Assembly: GCF_018860425.1 (NCBI RefSeq) | Contig: NZ_JAHKPI010000025.1 | Location: 216,326-280,325, forward strand | Reading direction: 5' to 3' | Origin: Marinobacter sp. F3R08 | Lineage (GTDB): Bacteria; Pseudomonadota; Gammaproteobacteria; Pseudomonadales; Oleiphilaceae | DNA length: 64,000 bases | Shown here: positions 36,400 through 44,925 of the stretch, in pieces | How positions within the stretch are numbered: position 1 is the first letter of the stretch | How the letters are laid out: the number at the start of each line of letters is the position of its first letter | Program-made: the position numbers and the translations under genes | Notes under the pieces: generated by a model | Seen by the model: only the letters and a program-made list of their open reading frames with translations | What the model was told of the DNA's origin: nothing | Database searches by the model: none

Positions 36400-39093
36400 A
36401 TGTCATCCGAAACAGGGTTTGTCACGTTGGAAATTAAGTCACCCATTCTACAGATCTCTTTCAGTGCGCGCCTTGCTATTGCACTTGGCTCGGTCGGGAT
36501 GTTGTCTGGTTGCCTGTCGAGCAGTGACAGTCAGCAGGTGGATCCCGTTGTGGTTGAGAACCCTGTAGCCTACATTGAGCGAACCCTTCTGTTTAATGAC
36601 AACACGGGTATGCTGGTGGAAGACAACCTGGCGGATCCCATGGCTTTTCGTCCGGAAGCCCGTCTTTATCTGAAGACGCGCGCAACTCCGGATGCGGAGA
36701 CCCGTGACATCTCTTCCCGCGCGTTTGCGGGGGCCCAGTTCCTGGACGATAACGACGATTTGCGTTACGACGTGAAGGACCTTCATGCGTCACATGATGG
36801 GTCCAGATTGCTGTTCGCTATGCGCGCTCCGGAAATCGAAGACGCCGATGATGAAGACCAGCCGACCTGGAATATCTGGGAGTACGATGTCGATACCGAT
36901 GTCCTGCGTCGGATTATCGACTCTGATGTTACCGCCCGGGCAGGTCAGGACGTAGCGCCTGCGTATCTTCCTGATGGCCGCATCGTTTTTTCCTCTACTC
37001 GTCAGCGGATCTCCAAAGCCGTGTTGCTTGACGAGGGCAAGCCCCAATACTCCGGACTGGATGAAGAAGGTCGCAGCCCCGCGTTTGTTCTGCATGTTAT
37101 GGACGAAGATGGTCAGAACATTGAGCAGATCACGTTCAACCAGAGTCACGATCTCGATCCCATGGTGGCGTCTGATGGCACCATCGTATTCAGTCGCTGG
37201 GACAATGCAGGCCAGACCCGTGACAACGGTGTAAACCTTTATCGTGTAAATCCTGACGGGACCGGCTTGAGTTATCTGTACGGCCGTCATTCTCACGATT
37301 GGGTGCCTGACGTAAATGATGTTCAGTACCTGCATCCTCGCAAATCGGACAGCGGCGATTTGCTGGTACAGTTGCGGCCTTTTGAAAGCGGTGATTACGC
37401 GTCGGTGCCGATTGAAGTTAATGCCGAACAGTTTGTTGAGGCCAATCTGCGCATTGACGGGACAGAGGATGATTCGGGACAACGCCCGCTTGTGCCCGGA
37501 GTGGGCCTGAATGGACAGATGTCGCTGGAAGGGAGTTACGCATCGGTCTCGCCATTGCTGGATGGCACTAACCGCTACCTGGCTAGCTGGACACCCTGTC
37601 GATTGCGGGAAATTGCTACTGAGCAGATCGTCAATTGCACAGAAGATCGCCTTGAGTCCGAGGACTATCAGCCCGCGGAGCCGGTTTACGGCCTCTGGCT
37701 ACTGGATACCAACAGTGAAACCCAGCGGCCGATCGTTCCACCGGTGGAGGGCATCCAGTTTGATGAAGCGGTCCTTATGAAGGATCGTCCCCTGGAACAT
37801 TTCATTCCGGAATCTCAGTTTACCGGTGCCGAGGGCGCCTTGGGAGATGAAGGCTATGGCATTCTGCATATTCGCAGTGTTTACGATATAGACGGGGTTG
37901 ATACCACGCCTTCGGGCATTGAGGTGATGGCTGATCCAGTGGAGACCCCTCCTGAGCAACGGCCAGCCAGATTTCTCCGTCTTGAGAAGCCTGTGGCTAT
38001 TCCAGATGAGAACGTCCGGGACTTTGATAACAGCGCCTACGGTAGGAGCCGCGCGCAGCTGATGCGGGAAATACTGGGTTATGTGCCGATAGAGCCGGAT
38101 GGTTCGGTCAAAGTTGCAGTGCCTGCCAATGTGGCATTTGCTGTTAGCGTGCTGGACGAGCAGGGTCAACGGATCAGTGCCAGGCATCAAAACTGGCTGA
38201 CAGTTCGTCCTGGAGACACTCTTGAGTGCTCAGGCTGCCATAACCCGGACAGCCCAACACCTCATGGCAGATCTGATGCCGGTCCGGAGCCCGTTTGGGG
38301 TGGGGCGGCAACAACGGGGCGGGAGTTCAGGAATACCGACACGGAACTGTTTGCCGATATGGGCGAAACCATGGCGGAGGTGTTTGCACGGATCAGGGAC
38401 ATTCGCCGGCCATCACCAGATGTGGTTTATGTCGATGAATGGTCCGGCGAAGCTGTCGATCCAAAACCGGAGAGTTTTGCGCTTTCCTACGCAGATCTGG
38501 AGACTGCACCGCCTATCTCTGGTGTTTGTGCAATCGAATGGACACCGAATTGCCGGATTGTGATTAATTATGAACAGCATATTCATCCGCTCTGGAGCGT
38601 GAACCGGGAGGTGTTGGATCCGGACACCATGGCGGTGGTGGATGACTACAGTTGTACCAGTTGTCACAGTGATAGCGATGCTGCCGACATGGCTATGGTG
38701 CCGGCGGCGCAATTGGATCTGAGCGATGGTCCGTCACCGGATGAACCTCTGCACTTCAATGCCTACAGAGAGCTTCTGTACCCGGACAGTGAGCAGGAAC
38801 TGGTAAACGGCGCTCTGATTGACCGGCTTGTGGATTCCGGTGAGGTGCTAAGGGACGAGGAGGGCACACCCATTCTTGATGCAGATGGAAACGAGCAGCC
38901 CATTCTGGTCACAGTTCCAGTGCAAGCCTCCATGTCGGTCAACGGTGCCCGTGCGAGTGATTTTTTTGAGGTGTTTTCGGAGGAGGGGACTCATAGGGAT
39001 TTCCTCACACCGGCCGAGCTCAGACTGATTTCAGAATGGCTGGATATTGGCGGCCAGTATTTTAACAACCCTTTTGATGCCCCGGCAGACTGA
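36400..39093 (+). CDS. Dihaem lipoprotein with PD40/TolB-like propeller (HzsA-related type)
   Basis: A predicted 897-aa lipoprotein with lipobox LSGC (Cys38 from this start). The N-terminal half has PD40/TolB-type propeller blades such as APAYLPDGRIVFSSTR and DLDPMVASDGTIVFSRWDN. The C-terminal half has two haem-c motifs, CSGCH at 610-614 and CTSCH at 752-756. The overall pattern resembles proteins annotated as HzsA-related, but nothing points to hydrazine metabolism. The start is uncertain: the ATG at 36400 has a weak site, an in-frame TTG about 10 codons later would give a shorter signal, and the frame is open back to 36274. First gene of the long plus-strand block; the next gene starts 23 bases after it. 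Confidence 0.72.
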   Translation: MSSETGFVTLEIKSPILQISFSARLAIALGSVGMLSGCLSSSDSQQVDPVVVENPVAYIERTLLFNDNTGMLVEDNLADPMAFRPEARLYLKTRATPDAETRDISSRAFAGAQFLDDNDDLRYDVKDLHASHDGSRLLFAMRAPEIEDADDEDQPTWNIWEYDVDTDVLRRIIDSDVTARAGQDVAPAYLPDGRIVFSSTRQRISKAVLLDEGKPQYSGLDEEGRSPAFVLHVMDEDGQNIEQITFNQSHDLDPMVASDGTIVFSRWDNAGQTRDNGVNLYRVNPDGTGLSYLYGRHSHDWVPDVNDVQYLHPRKSDSGDLLVQLRPFESGDYASVPIEVNAEQFVEANLRIDGTEDDSGQRPLVPGVGLNGQMSLEGSYASVSPLLDGTNRYLASWTPCRLREIATEQIVNCTEDRLESEDYQPAEPVYGLWLLDTNSETQRPIVPPVEGIQFDEAVLMKDRPLEHFIPESQFTGAEGALGDEGYGILHIRSVYDIDGVDTTPSGIEVMADPVETPPEQRPARFLRLEKPVAIPDENVRDFDNSAYGRSRAQLMREILGYVPIEPDGSVKVAVPANVAFAVSVLDEQGQRISARHQNWLTVRPGDTLECSGCHNPDSPTPHGRSDAGPEPVWGGAATTGREFRNTDTELFADMGETMAEVFARIRDIRRPSPDVVYVDEWSGEAVDPKPESFALSYADLETAPPISGVCAIEWTPNCRIVINYEQHIHPLWSVNREVLDPDTMAVVDDYSCTSCHSDSDAADMAMVPAAQLDLSDGPSPDEPLHFNAYRELLYPDSEQELVNGALIDRLVDSGEVLRDEEGTPILDADGNEQPILVTVPVQASMSVNGARASDFFEVFSEEGTHRDFLTPAELRLISEWLDIGGQYFNNPFDAPAD

Positions 39094-39115
39094 ACCAAGG
39101 ACCCACATTCGCGCC

Positions 39116-39868
39116 ATGCCCATTGTCATTCTCATGTGTGTTTTGTTGTTGCCCGCTCAAAGCTGGGCTGGCTGGCTATGGGGCCAGGGGGATGAGGGTG
39201 CGGCTCAGGTGCAGGTAACGGAGCCCTATATTACCTGGCGGACCGGGCCGGCAATTGGGTACCCGGTTTTTCATACCAGTGAAAAGGGTGAATGGCTGAC
39301 CATTCAGCAACGAAAGACCAGCTGGATAAAAGTAACGGACTCCCGGGGCAGGGAGGGCTGGGTATCCGTGGCTGATATGGCCCAGACGATTGATGCCACA
39401 GGCAACCGCATAGAACTTCGGGTACCGGATTTCGAATCATTCGGTAACCGGCGAGTCGAAGCCGGAATAATGATGGGACAGTTTGACGGTGCCCCGGTCA
39501 CCGCAGGTTATGGCGGCTTCTGGATGACGAGGAATCTTTCAGCAGAGCTCTGGGCTTCCCAGATTCTGGGCAGTGCGTCTGAGATCAGAATGGTCAATGC
39601 CAATCTGCTACACCAGCCATTCCCCCACTGGCGGGTCTCACCTTTTTTTACGCTGGGCATCGGGCATATCTGGGTAGATCCCAAGGCCACTCTGGACCAG
39701 CCGGAAGAGCGTGATAACAGCATTGGCCATGCTGGCCTGGGGGTCAGGGCCTACATTACCGATCGATATTTCATCCGTGCCGAAGTGAAGGACTACAAAG
39801 TATTCACTAACCGGTCCACCAACGAAGAAGCGACAGAATGGAAAATCGGACTAAGTATCTTTTTCTGA
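39116..39868 (+). CDS. SH3b domain protein with outer-membrane barrel-like C-terminus
   Basis: A 250-aa exported protein. The signal peptide ends QSWA before GWLWGQG. A bacterial SH3 domain covers about residues 33-90 (VTEPYITWRTGPAIGYPVF, WLTIQQRKTSWIKV, GREGWVSVADM). The rest alternates hydrophobic and polar residues and ends KIGLSIFF, with terminal Phe typical of outer-membrane barrels. It may link peptidoglycan or glycan to the outer membrane, which is inference. The Met at 39116 begins the signal peptide; upstream in-frame Mets would precede it with charged residues. The gene overlaps the next by 31 bases. Confidence 0.7.
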   Translation: MPIVILMCVLLLPAQSWAGWLWGQGDEGAAQVQVTEPYITWRTGPAIGYPVFHTSEKGEWLTIQQRKTSWIKVTDSRGREGWVSVADMAQTIDATGNRIELRVPDFESFGNRRVEAGIMMGQFDGAPVTAGYGGFWMTRNLSAELWASQILGSASEIRMVNANLLHQPFPHWRVSPFFTLGIGHIWVDPKATLDQPEERDNSIGHAGLGVRAYITDRYFIRAEVKDYKVFTNRSTNEEATEWKIGLSIFF

Positions 39869-40482
39869 AACAACTGGGCCTGGTGGCCGGTGTCTGTGTT
39901 GCCTCAAGCGCCGCAGCGCAGGACGACCGTCCTCTGATTGAGCCTGATGTCACTCCGGTACCGGTCACCGAAGCGTTGATCGATACTGAGAACTTTGAGA
40001 TCGGAGCTTTTGTCGGCGTGCTGAATATCGAGGATTTCGAATCGTCTCTGGTGTATGGCGGCAAGCTCACCTATCACCTGAGTGAGTCCTTCTTTTTCGA
40101 GGCCGGGGTGGGTCTTGCGGAGGGGGGCGAAACCAGTTTCGAGAAATTGGCCGGCGACGTGGAAGTGCTTACCGACAGTGACCGGGATTACCTCTATTAC
40201 AACATCAACCTCGGTTATAACGTGCTACCGGGGGAGGCGTTTTTCACTGAGAACTATGCCTTCAATACCAACTTCTATCTGATTGCGGGAGCGGGGGCCA
40301 CCGATTTTGCGGGTGATACCCGGTTTACCCTGAATGCGGGAGCAGGCTACCAGATACTTTTGACAGACAGCGTCTCTATTCACCTTGGCGTCCGGCAGCA
40401 TTACTACCGGATTGATGTTCTGGGAGCGGAGAAAACGTCCGTGAACACAGAGATCAGCACTGGCCTGTCCGTCTTTTTCTGA
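39838..40482 (+). CDS. Outer-membrane beta-barrel domain protein
   Basis: A 214-aa exported protein with a signal peptide ending AAAQ before DDRPL. Its amphipathic strands and terminal GLSVFF suggest a small eight-stranded barrel of the OmpA/OmpW size class. The end resembles that of the preceding gene product (GLSIFF), so the two may be distant duplicates. The start overlaps the previous gene by 31 bases, which implies coupled translation. A thioredoxin-like gene follows after 11 bases. No ligand or partner can be read from the sequence. Confidence 0.7.
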   Translation: MENRTKYLFLKQLGLVAGVCVASSAAAQDDRPLIEPDVTPVPVTEALIDTENFEIGAFVGVLNIEDFESSLVYGGKLTYHLSESFFFEAGVGLAEGGETSFEKLAGDVEVLTDSDRDYLYYNINLGYNVLPGEAFFTENYAFNTNFYLIAGAGATDFAGDTRFTLNAGAGYQILLTDSVSIHLGVRQHYYRIDVLGAEKTSVNTEISTGLSVFF

Positions 40483-40493
40483 ACACAGGAGCG

Positions 40494-40997
40494 ATGGCGA
40501 TGAGAACATCCATGAAATCACTTGCAATAGCGGGCACCCTGGCCTGCATGAGTCCTCTGGTCGCTGCAGAGGCTATCAATGTTCCGGCGCCGGATTTCAC
40601 CCTCGAAAGCCGATCCGGAGAGAATCTCCGGCTGGAGGAGCATCGTGGGGAAGTGGTTATGCTCAATTTCTGGGCGTCCTGGTGCGGACCCTGCCGCCAG
40701 GAAATGCCACTTATGGATGAGCTCTACAGCCAATACAAAGACCTTGGGTTTACCATTCTTGCGGTCAATGTCGATGAGAACCGGGCTGAGGCTCACCGGT
40801 TTCTCGAAAAGGTTCCCGTGAACTATCCGATTCTCTATGACCCGGAGAGCTCCGTCAGCGAGCTTTACGAAGTCCAGGCCATGCCAACCACGGTGATGAT
40901 TGACCGCGACGGCAACGCACGGTATCTGCATTACGGATACCAGCCCGGCTACGAAGACGACTATGAACAGCAAATTCGCGAATTGGTGCGCGAGTAA
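40494..40997 (+). CDS. TlpA-like periplasmic thioredoxin
   Basis: A 167-aa thioredoxin-fold protein exported by a signal peptide ending LVAA near residue 25. The active site WCGPC is at 63-67, the AMPTT cis-proline loop near 131 and the AhpC/TSA-TlpA layout (APDFTLESRSGENLRLEEHRG) precede and surround it. It is probably a periplasmic disulfide reductase acting on haem-c apoproteins or other Cys proteins. The neighbours supply candidates: CxxCH proteins upstream and the Cys-tailed DUF4266 protein encoded 18 bases downstream. A Met two codons in is an alternative start. Confidence 0.88.
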   Translation: MAMRTSMKSLAIAGTLACMSPLVAAEAINVPAPDFTLESRSGENLRLEEHRGEVVMLNFWASWCGPCRQEMPLMDELYSQYKDLGFTILAVNVDENRAEAHRFLEKVPVNYPILYDPESSVSELYEVQAMPTTVMIDRDGNARYLHYGYQPGYEDDYEQQIRELVRE

Positions 40998-41015
40998 CTT
41001 TCGGACGGAACGGCT

Positions 41016-41252
41016 ATGCGAATATCTTCGACTTTCACGGTGGTTGCCCTGTTGCTGGCCATGGTTGCCGTGTCAGGCTGCAGCTCCGTGAAGCCCTGGG
41101 TAAAGCCTTATGAGAGAGACAATCTGGCGGATCCTGTCATGAGCCTGAGCCGTCATGGCACAGCGGATTCCTACATGCACCATGTCTATCAGGCCAGGGA
41201 GTCTGCCCGGGGAGCGGAAGGTGGTTCGGGAGGTGGTTGTGGCTGTAACTGA
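41016..41252 (+). CDS. DUF4266 small lipoprotein
   Basis: A 78-aa lipoprotein with lipobox VSGC (Cys22). It carries the DUF4266 core VKPWVKPYERDNLADPVM, then HGTADSYMHHVYQARESARGA, and ends in a Gly/Cys tail GGSGGGCGCN. The family has no known activity. It usually lies beside DUF3570 and TlpA-like genes, as here. The paired C-terminal cysteines could bind metal or exchange disulfides with the neighbouring TlpA-like protein; that is inference. Confidence 0.85.
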   Translation: MRISSTFTVVALLLAMVAVSGCSSVKPWVKPYERDNLADPVMSLSRHGTADSYMHHVYQARESARGAEGGSGGGCGCN

Positions 41253-41265
41253 CGGAACCCGGATA

Positions 41266-42399
41266 ATGCGCGCTTCATGTGTTCTGGTTGCTCTGTTGCT
41301 GCCGGGATTTCAGGCGTTGGCAGCAACGCTACCGGTAGACAACGTGGATGTGCTCTATCACCGTTATGATGGTGGCGGTATGGTGATCGACGGTCCCTCA
41401 GTGCTCGTGCGTAAAAGCATTGGCTCACAGGTCTCACTGTCCGGACAATATTATGTCGATTCAGTCTCGGCCGCGTCCGTTGATGTTCTGGCCACTGCCA
41501 GTCCTTATGAAGAAGAGCGAAACGAATACACCTTTGGCGTTGATTATCTGCATGATAAATCCATTCTGAGCCTCGGCTTTACCAACAGTTCGGAAAACGA
41601 TTACGAAGCCAATACCGTTTATTTTTCGGTCAGTCAGGAGTTTTTTGGCGGCATGTCCACGGTCACCATGGGCTACGCCAGCGGCTGGGATGAAGTCGGG
41701 CGGGTTGGGAACGATTCCTTCAGTGAGGAAGCGGATCGCCGCAACTATCAGCTGGGACTGAGCCAGGTAATTACCCGCAACAGCCTTGTCGGTGTTGATC
41801 TTGAGGTTGTTACGGATGAAGGCTTTTTGCAAAATCCGTATCGTCAGAATCGTTATATCGATCCCACTGATTCGACATCGTACCTGTATCAGCCTGAACG
41901 CTATCCGGAAACCCGAACCAGCACAGCCGTGGCTGTGCGTGCACTCTATTATCTGCCTTATCGGGCTTCAATCCGTGGCGAATATCGATTTTTTACGGAT
42001 TCTTGGGGCATCAATGCCCACACCGTTGAGCTCGGATATGTTCATGGATTGAATGAGCGCTGGACCCTTGAGGGTTCTGTCCGTTACTACAGTCAGAATG
42101 AAGCCGAGTTTTACAGTGACCTTTTCCCTTATGAGAACTCCCAGACTCACCTTGCAAGAGACAAGGAGCTGAGCTCACTGTCCGGAATGACTCTGGCAGC
42201 CGGAGCTGTGTACGAGTGGAGGCAGACCTCTATCCCGGGGATTGATCGCCTTCAGGTGAGTCTCCTGGTGGACTGGCTGAATTTTGACTATGACAACTTC
42301 CGGGATGTAACCGCGAGTGGGGATTACCTCCCCGGTGAAGAACCTCTCTATTCCTTCGATGCCCTGGTGACCCGGGCATCGTTGGTTCTTGAATACTGA
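41266..42399 (+). CDS. DUF3570 outer-membrane beta-barrel protein
   Basis: A 377-aa exported protein of the DUF3570 family, with a signal peptide ending ALAA near residue 20 and a long series of amphipathic strands (QVSLSGQYYVDSVSAASVDV, STVTMGYASGWDEVG, ASLVLEY at the end) as expected for an outer-membrane barrel. The true start is the ATG at 41266, 14 bases after the DUF4266 stop; the longer frame reads back through that gene and is not credible. Transport or a scaffold role is possible. The downstream gene overlaps its C-terminal coding frame only if an early Met is used. Confidence 0.85.
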   Translation: MRASCVLVALLLPGFQALAATLPVDNVDVLYHRYDGGGMVIDGPSVLVRKSIGSQVSLSGQYYVDSVSAASVDVLATASPYEEERNEYTFGVDYLHDKSILSLGFTNSSENDYEANTVYFSVSQEFFGGMSTVTMGYASGWDEVGRVGNDSFSEEADRRNYQLGLSQVITRNSLVGVDLEVVTDEGFLQNPYRQNRYIDPTDSTSYLYQPERYPETRTSTAVAVRALYYLPYRASIRGEYRFFTDSWGINAHTVELGYVHGLNERWTLEGSVRYYSQNEAEFYSDLFPYENSQTHLARDKELSSLSGMTLAAGAVYEWRQTSIPGIDRLQVSLLVDWLNFDYDNFRDVTASGDYLPGEEPLYSFDALVTRASLVLEY

Positions 42400-42418
42400 G
42401 AACGCAGGAAGAACGATT

Positions 42419-42970
42419 ATGGCTGATTACTTGAGAAAACAACTCCCTGCGCTGATCGTGGCCTTGCTCCTGGTATTTACCGCGTCGGTATCTGCCCAGA
42501 GCAACAGGGAAAGTGGCAATGACGACGCGGCCGTCGCCGAGCAGGTGGAGGCTCTCAAAAAAAAGGTCATCCGTCTGAACCGGGATCTGTTTATTCTGGA
42601 AGAGGATTTGCTGTTTCCGGCCAATACCCAGGTCGCCGTGTTTGTCAGCGTTGACACAGGAAAGTTCCTTGAGCTGGATGCGGTGAAGCTGAAAGTAGAT
42701 GACGAGATCGTTGCCTCTCACCTATACACGGAGCGTCAGGTAACCGCTCTTGCGCGTGGCGGCATGCAGCGACTGTACATTGGAAACCTGAAAACCGGAC
42801 GTCATCAGATCACGGCCTTCGTTGAGGGTGTAGGGCCGGAACAGCGTCCCTACAAGCAGGCCGCATCTCTTGAGTTCGAGAAAGGCACCGGTACGGCCGC
42901 TCTGGAGATCCGTGTTGAAGATCGTTCATCCAACTACCAGCCCTCCGTTTCCATTCTGGAGTGGGAGTAA
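42419..42970 (+). CDS. Exported coiled-coil protein of unknown function
   Basis: A 183-aa protein that I do not recognise. A signal peptide ends SVSAQ near residue 27. A short predicted coiled coil follows at about 35-62 (AVAEQVEALKKKVIRLNRDLFILEEDLL). The rest is a beta-rich domain with LKVDDEIVASHLYTERQ and GRHQITAFVEG, which looks immunoglobulin-like. The ATG at 42419 follows AGGAAG. It sits between the DUF3570 gene and the TPR genes, so it is probably a fixed part of the envelope system. Confidence 0.7.
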   Translation: MADYLRKQLPALIVALLLVFTASVSAQSNRESGNDDAAVAEQVEALKKKVIRLNRDLFILEEDLLFPANTQVAVFVSVDTGKFLELDAVKLKVDDEIVASHLYTERQVTALARGGMQRLYIGNLKTGRHQITAFVEGVGPEQRPYKQAASLEFEKGTGTAALEIRVEDRSSNYQPSVSILEWE

Positions 42971-42978
42971 GCTGCATC

Positions 42979-44925
42979 GTGGTATCGAAAGTGAGCAAGC
43001 TGTTTCGAGGCCGCCTGGTACTGTTTACAGGAATGTTGCTCTGGCTAACGACGGTTGCTTCAGTTCAGGCCGAGGAAACGCAACCCGAGCGGGTGAAGGA
43101 TCTGCGTTATGGTTGGGCGCTCTACGAGTATCATCAAGGCAATGCCTTCGAGGCTCTGACCCAACTGGCGGTTGCGCGTGAACGCGGTGGCATTGATGGA
43201 CATGGCGATTATCCGGCCCTAGTTGAAGGCGGGCTTATGTTGTCATGGGGAATGACGCGTGAGGCCAGCAGGGTGTTCACACAATTGCTGGGCGATGACG
43301 GCGCGGGCAGTACTCTGGCTCCCGATGTTCGTAATCAGGCGTGGTTTTATCTGGGCAAGGTATTCTATCTCGAAGGTGACCACGCGTTGGCCAGAAAAAA
43401 TCTTGAGCGTGTGAATGGCGACGTTCTGGCCGAAGCCAACCATGAACTGTTTCGCGAGTGGGTTTACCTTCAGGCGCGGCTCCTGATGATGTCTCCGGAT
43501 TCCGGCGATGAATCCAAACGGATATCGCTTCAGGCACTGCTGGAAGACACTGATATCTGGGCACTCTACCTCCGTTACAACTCGGCAGTATCCACTTTGG
43601 ATGCGGGAGACTCCGTTGCCGCCGAGGCGGAACTGAAGAAACTCATCTCCATTATTGATCCGCCTTCCCTTGCCGATGAACCGGATAGAGAACGTCAGGG
43701 GATGCTGAGCAGAGCCCGCCTGTCACTGGCACAGCTGTATCTTCGGGAAAACCGGTTTGAAGCTGCGCTGGAGGTCCTTGGGGCTATGTCATTGAGTGGG
43801 GTGTATGTTGAACAGGCGCTCTTCGCCTACGCTGTGGCTGCGGCCAGGCAGGGTCAGCCGGAGAGGGCGCTTGATGCCCTTGACTCACTTTCAAACAGGG
43901 AACTTTTTTCGCCTTGGCGTCAGCAGGTTCCGTTTGCTCGTGCCTATGTTCTTGAACAGATGAACAAACCGCAGCGAGCATTGTCCGCATTTAAACAGGC
44001 GGCGGATCATTATGCGGCCAGAATCGAGGCGCTCAATAACACCAGGGCGCGGCTCAGTGAAGAGAATCTGATGGCGCAGCTCGAGTTCCGTCGCGACAGC
44101 GATGGCATTCTCACAGATTCGTTCGGCCGACTGCAGGTAGAGCCTGTCGATTTCAGTATCGCAGAAGTGCTGGCCGAGGAGACATTTCAGCAGGCGCTTG
44201 CCGAATTGAACGAACTGTACCAGATGCAGTCCTTCATCGCCGAGAGGCAGGCACGGTTCGAATCATTCCGTGTCATGCTGGAGACCCGTGAGCAGCAGCG
44301 CCGGATCCGTATTGCACAAACCCGAGCGGCTCTTGCAAGCCAGCAGGCGGACCAGTGGCAACAATTGCAGCAGGCGTTCAGTGAGAAGATTTCCGCTGCG
44401 CTGGCTGAGGAAGATGCCCGGTTTTTCATGACGTCAAAGCAGAAGGCCCTGAGAGAGCGGCTGGATCAGGTTGAGGCAACTCTGGCGGGTTTGCCAGACG
44501 ATGAGACCACGGCCAGCCAGCGAGCGACCTATCGACGAATGCGTGCCCATTTTGACTGGTGGATCGCGAACGATTATGGAGTGAATCGTTGGGACGCTCA
44601 AAAGCAGCTACAGGATCTGGATCGCGAGATGGAGCGCTTCCAATCCCAGCGACAGCGTGTCGAAGCTTTGATGGCAGACGACGCTCGTCACGATGACCTG
44701 GCCCAACGTATCACTGCCAGTGAGCAGGAGCTGGAGAGTGTCGGGGAGGAAGTGTCCAACGCATTGCGCAGTGCCCGGCAAAAACTTCTGCACCAGGTAG
44801 ACAGAATGCTCGAAGCCCGGCAGGAGGAGATCAGTGGCTATCTGCTGGCATCACGTCATGCCCAGGCACGGTTGGCGGATCAGCTGTTCCAGGAGTCTCA
44901 AAGCGCAGGTGCCAGCAATGAGTAA
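42979..44925 (+). CDS. Exported TPR and coiled-coil protein
   Basis: A 648-aa exported protein. The signal peptide ends ASVQA. TPR-like helical pairs occupy about residues 40-350 (YGWALYEYHQGNAFEALTQL, AWFYLGKVFYLEGDHALARKNL, LSLAQLYLRENRFEAALEVL, ALFAYAVAAARQGQPERALDAL). A long Gln/Glu/Arg-rich coiled coil covers about 410-640. I use the GTG at 42979, with GGGAG 11 bases upstream; a GTG at 42961 has no spacing for a ribosome site. The next gene starts eight bases inside its end. Such proteins often scaffold envelope complexes. The partners are likely the downstream TPR lipoproteins and the ExbB/ExbD motor. Confidence 0.75.
   Translation: MVSKVSKLFRGRLVLFTGMLLWLTTVASVQAEETQPERVKDLRYGWALYEYHQGNAFEALTQLAVARERGGIDGHGDYPALVEGGLMLSWGMTREASRVFTQLLGDDGAGSTLAPDVRNQAWFYLGKVFYLEGDHALARKNLERVNGDVLAEANHELFREWVYLQARLLMMSPDSGDESKRISLQALLEDTDIWALYLRYNSAVSTLDAGDSVAAEAELKKLISIIDPPSLADEPDRERQGMLSRARLSLAQLYLRENRFEAALEVLGAMSLSGVYVEQALFAYAVAAARQGQPERALDALDSLSNRELFSPWRQQVPFARAYVLEQMNKPQRALSAFKQAADHYAARIEALNNTRARLSEENLMAQLEFRRDSDGILTDSFGRLQVEPVDFSIAEVLAEETFQQALAELNELYQMQSFIAERQARFESFRVMLETREQQRRIRIAQTRAALASQQADQWQQLQQAFSEKISAALAEEDARFFMTSKQKALRERLDQVEATLAGLPDDETTASQRATYRRMRAHFDWWIANDYGVNRWDAQKQLQDLDREMERFQSQRQRVEALMADDARHDDLAQRITASEQELESVGEEVSNALRSARQKLLHQVDRMLEARQEEISGYLLASRHAQARLADQLFQESQSAGASNE

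Noticed and set aside
41155..41265. Longer N-terminus for the DUF3570 protein
   Set aside because: These codons overlap the DUF4266 gene in another frame and put a basic stretch before the signal peptide. The ATG at 41266 is natural.
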